In this document: positions 59,314 to 64,000 of the stretch, piece by piece | Numbering within the stretch: the stretch's first letter is position 1 | Layout: each line of letters begins with the position of its first letter | Assembly: GCA_005223185.1 (NCBI GenBank) | Contig: NJBN01000008.1 | Coordinates: forward strand, 117,993 to 181,992 | DNA length: 64,000 nucleotides | Source of the DNA: a candidate division LCP-89 bacterium B3_LCP | Lineage (GTDB): Bacteria; Electryoneota; B3-LCP | Direction of reading: 5' to 3' | Program-made: the position numbers and the translations under genes | Notes under the pieces: model-generated | What the model saw: only the letters and a program-made list of their open reading frames with translations | The model's database searches: none | What the model was told of the DNA's origin: nothing

Positions 59314-61914
59314 ATGACTGTCACAAGGAGAAACTTTCTCAAAGTTACCGCGGCGGCGAGTGCAGCGTCAGCCGTAGGGATGACAGTACCTCAGAGTGTT
59401 CTTGCGGTAAAAGATGACGTGGAAAAAGGCTGGCGATGGGACAAATCGGTATGCCGCTTCTGCGGGACAGGCTGCGGTATCATGATCGCCACAAAAAACG
59501 ACCGGATAGTCGCCGTCAAAGGTGATCCGGCAGCTCCGGTCAACAGAGGATTGAATTGTATCAAGGGCTACTTCAACGCCAAGATCATGTACGGCGAGGA
59601 TCGCCTCACGAAGCCGCTGCTCCGCAAGAAGAACGGAGTGTACGACAAGAACGGGAAGTTAACGCCGGTCAGCTGGGACGAGGCATTCGAGGTGATGAGC
59701 GCGAAGTTCAAGGAGTACTACGCGGAGCACGGCCCCGCCAGCGTCTCGATCTTCGGCTCTGGCCAGTACACCATCGACGAGGGTTACGCGGCCGCGAAGT
59801 TCATGAAGGCCGGCGTGCGTTCGAACAACATCGACCCCAATGCGCGGCACTGCATGGCTTCGGCCGTCGCGGGCTTCATCCAGACCTTCGGGATCGACGA
59901 GCCGCCCGGCTGCTACGACGACATCGAGCTGACCGACACGGTGATCTGCTGGGGCGCCAACATGGCGGAGTGCCACCCGATCCTCTGGGGCCGGGTGACG
60001 GCGCGCAAGCTCGAGAACAAGGACATGAAGGTCGTGAACCTCTCGACCTACCGGAATCGCTGCAGCGACCTGGCAGATCTGGAGATGATCTTCGAACCCC
60101 AGACGGACCTCGCGATCATGAACTTCATCGCGCGTCACATGGTCGAGAAAGGCGCCGTGAACACGAAGTTCGTCGAGAAGCACTGCATCTTCGCGACGGG
60201 CCCCGAGGACATCGGCTACGGCCTGACCGAAGATCATCCGCGGGAGCAGGGGCAGAGCATGCGCGGCAAGGCCGGCGCCCACTGGTCGATCTCCTTCGCG
60301 GAGTTTGTGAAGAAGCTCGAGCCCTACACGGCGAAATACGTTAGTGCACTCTCGGGCGTCCCCGAAAAGAAGCTATTGGCGCTGGCCGAGCTCTACGCGG
60401 ATCCGAAGCGCAAGATCATTTCCTTCTGGACCATGGGATTCAACCAGCACACGCGCGGCACCTGGGTGAACGAGCAGGCGTACATGCTGCACCTGCTCAG
60501 CGGAAAGTTCGCCAAGCCCGGCTCGAGCGCGTTCTCGCTGACCGGGCAGCCCTCGGCCTGCGGCACGGCGCGCGAGGTCGGAACCTTCGCCCACCGGCTT
60601 CCGGCCGACATGGTGGTTGTGAACGTGGCCCACCGCGACAAGTGCGAGAAGCTCTGGAAGCTCCCGACCGGGACGCTCAACCCCAAAGTGGGAACCCACG
60701 CGGTGCAGATGGTCCGCGACCTGCGCAGCGGGAAGGTCAAGTTCTTCTGGTCGATGGTGGCCAATCCCTTCCAGGATTTCGCCAATGCGAACGAGTGGAT
60801 CCGCGCGGCCCGCGAGGGTGACAACTTCATCGTGGTCTCCGACGCGTATCCGACGGTCTCGGCCAAGCTGGCGGACCTCGTGCTCCCGGTCGCCATGATC
60901 TACGAAAAGTGGGGCGCCTACGGCAACGCCGAGCGCCGCACGCAGCACTGGCGACAGCAGGTTCGGGCGCCGGGCGAGAGCAAGGGGGATCTGTGGCAGA
61001 TCCTGGAGTTCTCGAAGCGCTTTGTGTTGAATGAGGTGTGGAAGGCACAGCCGCTGCCCGGACTCGATGCGGAGGGCTTCGACAAGGGCGTACTGCCGGA
61101 CGTGCTGGCCGCGGCCCGCGGCATGGGATACGAGCCGGAGCAGACGCTCTACGAGGTGCTCTTCCACACCCCGACGCTCGCAAAGCACGCCTGGCCGGAC
61201 CCCATCGCGGACGGCCACCCGAACGACATCGCCTCGGACGTCGGATTCTTCGTGCAGAAGGCCCTGTGGGAGGAGTACCGCCTGTTCGGCCAGGACAACG
61301 GCCACGACCTGGCGCCCTTCGACACCTATCACCGCGTGCGCGGGCTGCGCTGGCCGGTGGTCGAGGGACGAGAGACCCAGTGGAGATTCCGCGAGGGCTA
61401 CGATCCCTACGTCAAGCCCGGCGAGGGCGTCAACTTCTACGGCAAGGCGCTCAAGAAGATTCCCTCGGGAGGCCCGAAGGGCGAGGCGGTCGCACACGCG
61501 GGCAAGGCGAAGATCTTCTTCCGGCCCTACGCCGAGCCCGCCGAGAGCCCGGATGCGGAGTACGACCTGTGGCTCTGCACCGGGCGCGTGCTCGAGCACT
61601 GGCACTCGGGCTCCATGACCAAGCGCGTGGCGGAGCTCAACCGCGCCGTGCCCTACGCCAAGTGCTACATGCACGCAGCGGACGCCGAGGCCCGCGGGCT
61701 CGAACGCCACGACGAGATCGTGCTCGAGTCGCGACGCGGCCGGGTGAAGGCGCGACTCGAGACGCAGGGGCGCAATCGCGTGCCGCGCGGCCTGATCTTC
61801 GTGCCGTGGTTCGACGAGAACGTCCTCATCAACAAGCTCACGCTCGACGCCACCTGCCCGATCTCCAAGGAGACGGACTACAAGAAGTGCGCCGTGAAGG
61901 TGAGCAAGGCCTGA
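59314..61914 (+). CDS. napA: periplasmic nitrate reductase-type NapA; composition switch at codon 83
   Basis: 866 residues in one open frame. Tat signal [18 protein letters not shown]; [4Fe-4S] Cys47, Cys50, Cys54 (CRFCGTGC) and Cys82; Mo-bis-MGD Cys180 in ARHCMASAV; then the standard NapA fold ([54 protein letters not shown]). It reduces nitrate in the periplasm with electrons from NapB. The first 82 codons use mixed third bases (10 of the last 20 are G/C), the next 20 have 19 of 20 G/C, and the rest remain high-GC. The join falls just after the conserved Cys82, in a family-conserved stretch (CIKGYF). Likely an assembly chimera of two napA genes, or a recombined gene. Confidence 0.85.
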   Translation: MTVTRRNFLKVTAAASAASAVGMTVPQSVLAVKDDVEKGWRWDKSVCRFCGTGCGIMIATKNDRIVAVKGDPAAPVNRGLNCIKGYFNAKIMYGEDRLTKPLLRKKNGVYDKNGKLTPVSWDEAFEVMSAKFKEYYAEHGPASVSIFGSGQYTIDEGYAAAKFMKAGVRSNNIDPNARHCMASAVAGFIQTFGIDEPPGCYDDIELTDTVICWGANMAECHPILWGRVTARKLENKDMKVVNLSTYRNRCSDLADLEMIFEPQTDLAIMNFIARHMVEKGAVNTKFVEKHCIFATGPEDIGYGLTEDHPREQGQSMRGKAGAHWSISFAEFVKKLEPYTAKYVSALSGVPEKKLLALAELYADPKRKIISFWTMGFNQHTRGTWVNEQAYMLHLLSGKFAKPGSSAFSLTGQPSACGTAREVGTFAHRLPADMVVVNVAHRDKCEKLWKLPTGTLNPKVGTHAVQMVRDLRSGKVKFFWSMVANPFQDFANANEWIRAAREGDNFIVVSDAYPTVSAKLADLVLPVAMIYEKWGAYGNAERRTQHWRQQVRAPGESKGDLWQILEFSKRFVLNEVWKAQPLPGLDAEGFDKGVLPDVLAAARGMGYEPEQTLYEVLFHTPTLAKHAWPDPIADGHPNDIASDVGFFVQKALWEEYRLFGQDNGHDLAPFDTYHRVRGLRWPVVEGRETQWRFREGYDPYVKPGEGVNFYGKALKKIPSGGPKGEAVAHAGKAKIFFRPYAEPAESPDAEYDLWLCTGRVLEHWHSGSMTKRVAELNRAVPYAKCYMHAADAEARGLERHDEIVLESRRGRVKARLETQGRNRVPRGLIFVPWFDENVLINKLTLDATCPISKETDYKKCAVKVSKA
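59560..59562. other. composition breakpoint inside napA
   Basis: Codon 83 of napA. By hand count, 60-base rows from 59341 to 59700 are about 52-58% GC and those after 59701 about 63-67%; the moaA region (row 58801) is about 43%. The change in third-position bases is abrupt at this codon. All genes downstream share the high-GC style. Confidence 0.75.
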
Positions 61915-61916
61915 GC

Positions 61917-62195
61917 GTGGGTCGGCGTAAACACATCAGCAGGCGCGACTTCCTGACGGGAGCCCTCCGCGGCCGCAACGGCGCCGCGGAAGATCCGAGC
62001 GCACGGCGTCCGCCGCACAGCCCCGGCAGAGACTTCGACCGCTACCCCCTCGGACGCGACGAAGAGGTCGCGACTCCCGGCGACCTCGCCGCGCCGGAGC
62101 GAACGCCCGAAACACCCGAGTGGGAGCGCAACCTCGCTGGCGCCATCGAACAACTGAACGATCTGACGGGAATCGAGGAACCACAAAATGGCTAG
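61917..62195 (+). CDS. 92-residue protein with Tat-like N-terminus between napA and napB
   Basis: Starts at GTG 61917, two bases after the napA stop. N-terminus has a twin-arginine-like ISRRDFLTGALRGR, but no hydrophobic run follows, so it is not a normal export signal; the rest is charged and Pro/Arg/Glu-rich (SPGRDFDRYPLGRDEEVATP). It could be a shortened relative of NapG or of a nap maturation protein. High-GC codon use like the rest of the tail. Confidence 0.6.
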   Translation: MGRRKHISRRDFLTGALRGRNGAAEDPSARRPPHSPGRDFDRYPLGRDEEVATPGDLAAPERTPETPEWERNLAGAIEQLNDLTGIEEPQNG

Positions 62196-62220
62196 ATGCA
62201 CATCGAAGAAGGAGATCGCC

Positions 62221-62760
62221 ATGCGAGGCAGGATGCGACCCAACCCGTGGCTCGCGGCACTCTTGCTCGTGGCACCCCTGGCGGTGGGAGCAGCTTCTGA
62301 GAAGGCTCGCCCCGAGGCCGACGACGGCATGGACGTCTACTTCCGCGACAGTGACCTGAGCGCGCTGAGCACGCAGGACCTCGAGACCTATACGGCGGAC
62401 GAGGCCGGCGAGTCGCAGCGGCTGGGTCGAGCCTTCCCGGACGCGCCGCCCCAGATTCCCCACAGCGTCGAGGACATGCTCCCCATCACCGCGAGCGACA
62501 ACGAGTGCATCAACTGCCACCACCCGGACAACGCCGCCAGCGAGGCGGACGCCCCGATCCCGAAGAGTCACTTCCAGCGGGCGGTGATGCGCGCGGGCAA
62601 GAAGAACGAAGCCATGGTCTGGAAGGTGGACAAGTACGTGGACGCCGGAGATCTGGCGGGAACGCGCTACGAGTGCACGATGTGCCACACGCCCCAGGCC
62701 ACTGACGTAAAGACGCCGGCCAGCGGGTTCGTGACGCTGAAGCGCGATTCCAGCAACTAA
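62221..62760 (+). CDS. napB: NapB, diheme cytochrome c of periplasmic nitrate reductase
   Basis: 179 residues from ATG 62221 (AAGGAG upstream; an in-frame ATG at 62188 is weaker). Signal peptide, then NapB wording (DVYFRDSDLSALSTQDLE, FPDAPPQIPHSVEDMLPI) and two heme-binding motifs, CINCHH and CTMCHT, plus an axial His in KSHFQRAVM. It passes electrons to NapA. In the high-GC tail. Confidence 0.87.
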   Translation: MRGRMRPNPWLAALLLVAPLAVGAASEKARPEADDGMDVYFRDSDLSALSTQDLETYTADEAGESQRLGRAFPDAPPQIPHSVEDMLPITASDNECINCHHPDNAASEADAPIPKSHFQRAVMRAGKKNEAMVWKVDKYVDAGDLAGTRYECTMCHTPQATDVKTPASGFVTLKRDSSN

Positions 62761-63117
62761 CGCCATCCTGCGCCCGCGGCTGACCACCGGCGCGGGCGCT
62801 CGGCCCTCTCGATCCCCAACCCGGCATGTGAAACGCAGCCTAGTACTTGAAGTGCACCTGCACGTAGCCGAACTGCACGTCGGGTTCATTGGGAAAAGCC
62901 GTTTCGCGAACGTCGCCACCCCACAGGTAGGCGTAGCCACCCTGCAGCGCGACGTGCTTGTGCAGCTTCCAGTCCACGACAATATCGATTTCGTCGCCGA
63001 CGTCCTTGTTGAATCCATGAGTTGCTGCGGGAATCGCACCGTAGCCGAAGGCGCCCGGCTTGTTGCCCTGCTTCGAGAACGCGCCCGTGCCGAAGTACTG
63101 ACCATCATCGTCGTTGA

Positions 63118-63287
63118 GCAGCCGGAAGTGGTGGTACATGAGGTTGAGACCCTCCTTTTCGTGCAGCTTGAGCTTGAGCTGCACGATCACGTCCTGATGG
63201 ACGTGATCGTGCAGCCGGAAGTGGTGGTACATGAGGTTGAGACCCACCTTTTCGTGCAGCTTGAGCTTGAGCTGCACGATCACGTCC
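63118..63287. repeat. 93-bp-period duplication inside the porin frame
   Basis: A 77-base block (63118-63194) is repeated at 63211-63287 with one mismatch, period 93 bases (31 codons, in frame). The connecting 16 bases complete a perfect palindrome (63179-63214). Confidence 0.85.
63179..63214. repeat. perfect 16-bp palindrome at the duplication joint
   Basis: CTGCACGATCACGTCC, loop TGAT, GGACGTGATCGTGCAG. One arm is the end of the first repeat copy, the other bridges to the second. Confidence 0.9.
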
Positions 63288-63568
63288 ATCAGGTTCTGGA
63301 ACGCCAACTGGTCGGCGAAGCCGTAGTACAGGTGGTTCGTGGGCATCAGGTTGAAGAAGGTATTGTGATCCTCGGTCGGGTCACCTCCCGAGGCCACGTT
63401 GATGCCCGCGCGCAGCCACGGCTTGGCGACCACATCGGGCAGCATGTAGCCCGCCTCGAAGATGCCGGCGCCGGCGGCGTGGTCGCGTCCATTTCGGGCG
63501 GTGTCGGCGGCGTCTTTTCCAGTTTGGTGATGGCGTGGAAGCCGATCGGGTCGGCTTCCGCCGGCCGA

Positions 63569-64000
63569 AAGCCGCGCCCCTTGCGGGTTCACACGGGTGT
63601 TGAAGGCGGCGCTCGTCATGGGGTCGTCGGCCTCGCAGCCGAAGTAGAAGCTGCTCGCGAAGAGCTCGCGGATGTCGTCTGCTGACTCGATCTCGCACGC
63701 TACCCACTCGTCGAGTGTGGTGGGGTCCTCGCTGTCCGTCAGGATGTGGATCTCATCGTAGATGGGTGTTTCGAGACGCTTGCGCAGCACTTCGGAGCCG
63801 TACTTCGCGTACAGCTTCTCGAAGAGCCCGCGGTCGAGCAGCGTCGGATCGTAGTTCTCGAGTGCCTTCCGGTTGCGCTTCTCCCAATGTCCGATGATGT
63901 CTGCGTAGAGTTGGCACGCCCAGGCGACCCCGCCCTCCAGGAAGGCGAACTTGAGCTCGGGAAAGCGCCGCGTGACTCCGCCCAGGAAGAGCGAGCGGCA
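63569..64000 (-). CDS. amidohydrolase (family 2) fragment, 5' end outside window
   Basis: About 144 residues open from the window edge. Family-typical text: FAFLEGGVAWACQLYADIIG, HWEKRN, GLFEKLY.KYG, FASSFYFGCEADDPM and AFNTRVNPQGARL. In complete enzymes NPQGARL is followed by a GSD(I/L)GHWDVPDM segment holding the metal Asp; here the frame goes into unrelated and then porin sequence. Cytoplasmic TIM-barrel hydrolase/decarboxylase family; truncated by the fusion. High-GC tail. Confidence 0.7.

Larger units (their letters stand above)
62840..63568 (-). pseudogene. porin (alginate-export-like) fragment joined in frame to an amidohydrolase fragment
   Basis: The C-terminal end is a beta-barrel that ends in aromatic residues (FGYVQVHFKY), with FEAGYMLPDVVAKPWLRAGI, GDPTEDHNTFFNLMPTNHLY and YHHFRLLNDDDGQYFGTG, as in alginate-export-type porins. 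It carries a 93-bp in-frame duplication (63118-63287). Upstream, the frame runs without a stop into amidohydrolase sequence. From 63491 to 63568 neither family is readable. A real porin would have its own start and signal peptide; none is present, so this is an interrupted or mis-joined gene. Confidence 0.6.

Noticed and set aside
61031-61618. Arg/Ser/Thr-rich frame overlapping napA
   Set aside because: Codon-shifted shadow with RARRSRR composition; no start signal or homology.
60373-61710. Long open frame (445 aa) on the minus strand opposite napA
   Set aside because: Arg/Val/Leu-rich composition of a high-GC antisense shadow; the plus strand encodes clear NapA motifs.
62828-63685. Open frame of 285 aa on the plus strand opposite the porin
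   Set aside because: Repetitive low-complexity VVEQPEVVVHEVETLLF text is the antisense of the duplicated porin block.
1-64000. Insertion sequence, integrase or prophage
   Set aside because: No transposase, integrase or phage structural motif was seen in any frame I read; transfer is suggested only by composition.

Overview
The window looks like part of a metagenome-assembled contig from a diderm, probably anaerobic or facultatively anaerobic bacterium of the FCB-like candidate phyla (Zixibacteria, Marinimicrobia, Latescibacteria and relatives). Evidence: three proteins end in a type IX secretion (T9SS/Por) sorting domain with the NP(N/E)PFN signature; there are Tat-exported molybdenum oxidoreductases, outer-membrane barrels, lipoproteins, and many short intergenic hairpins of the kind seen in such genomes. 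This is inference from gene content; there is no rRNA and the phylum is not proven.

Layout. 1-2.1 kb: end of an RND/MMPL exporter and a LolA-like outer-membrane partner. 2.3-9.0 kb (minus strand): fetA-fetB transporter with an acyl-CoA ligase and a small membrane protein, then a TerB protein, a secreted C69 dipeptidase and an aldo/keto reductase-fold protein lacking its catalytic residues. 9.1-11.8 kb: cyclophilin lipoprotein, solitary DNA methyltransferase, M24 peptidase. 11.9-15.2 kb: AT-rich SIR2-HerA anti-phage operon with a third KTSC gene. 15.2-20.6 kb: cysteine desulfurase, tRNA-Arg(ACG), an ECF sigma/anti-sigma/repeat-protein operon, and an AT-rich DUF4145 pair. 21.5-31.8 kb: gingipain-like C25 protease with T9SS tail, LRR-Roc-COR (Roco) GTPase, membrane sulfatase-fold enzyme. 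32.0-39.4 kb: six minus-strand genes, four of them DUF362 paralogs, mixed with two proteins sharing a DUF6599-like domain. 39.5-43.1 kb: a giant propeller plus outer-membrane barrel protein, divergent from a MarR regulator.

43.2-49.4 kb is a coherent sulfur operon: MarR, PsrA/PhsA-type molybdoenzyme, PsrB ferredoxin, NrfD/PsrC anchor, a YeeE/YedE thiosulfate-transporter-like protein split in two genes, and a membrane rhodanese. An MsrB-MsrA fusion follows on the other strand.

51.0-58.1 kb is the most interesting system: a tightly coupled operon with a SAM methyltransferase, half-size DMT transporter, corrinoid protein, two UroD-type (MtaA-like) zinc methyltransferases, two HgdB/BcrC-type iron-sulfur proteins and one ASKHA activase. 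I read it as a corrinoid-dependent methyl-transfer pathway whose corrinoid (or substrate) is reduced by an ATP-driven double-cubane-type reductase. A GC-rich structured leader precedes it. moaA and napA follow.

From about 59,560 (codon 83 of napA) to the end, base composition and codon use switch abruptly to high GC. NapA stays in frame, but everything after that point (rest of napA, a 92-aa Tat-like protein, napB, and a porin/amidohydrolase hybrid frame with a palindromic 93-bp duplication) looks like another organism's DNA. A chimeric assembly joined at a conserved napA motif is the simplest explanation; recent transfer is the alternative.
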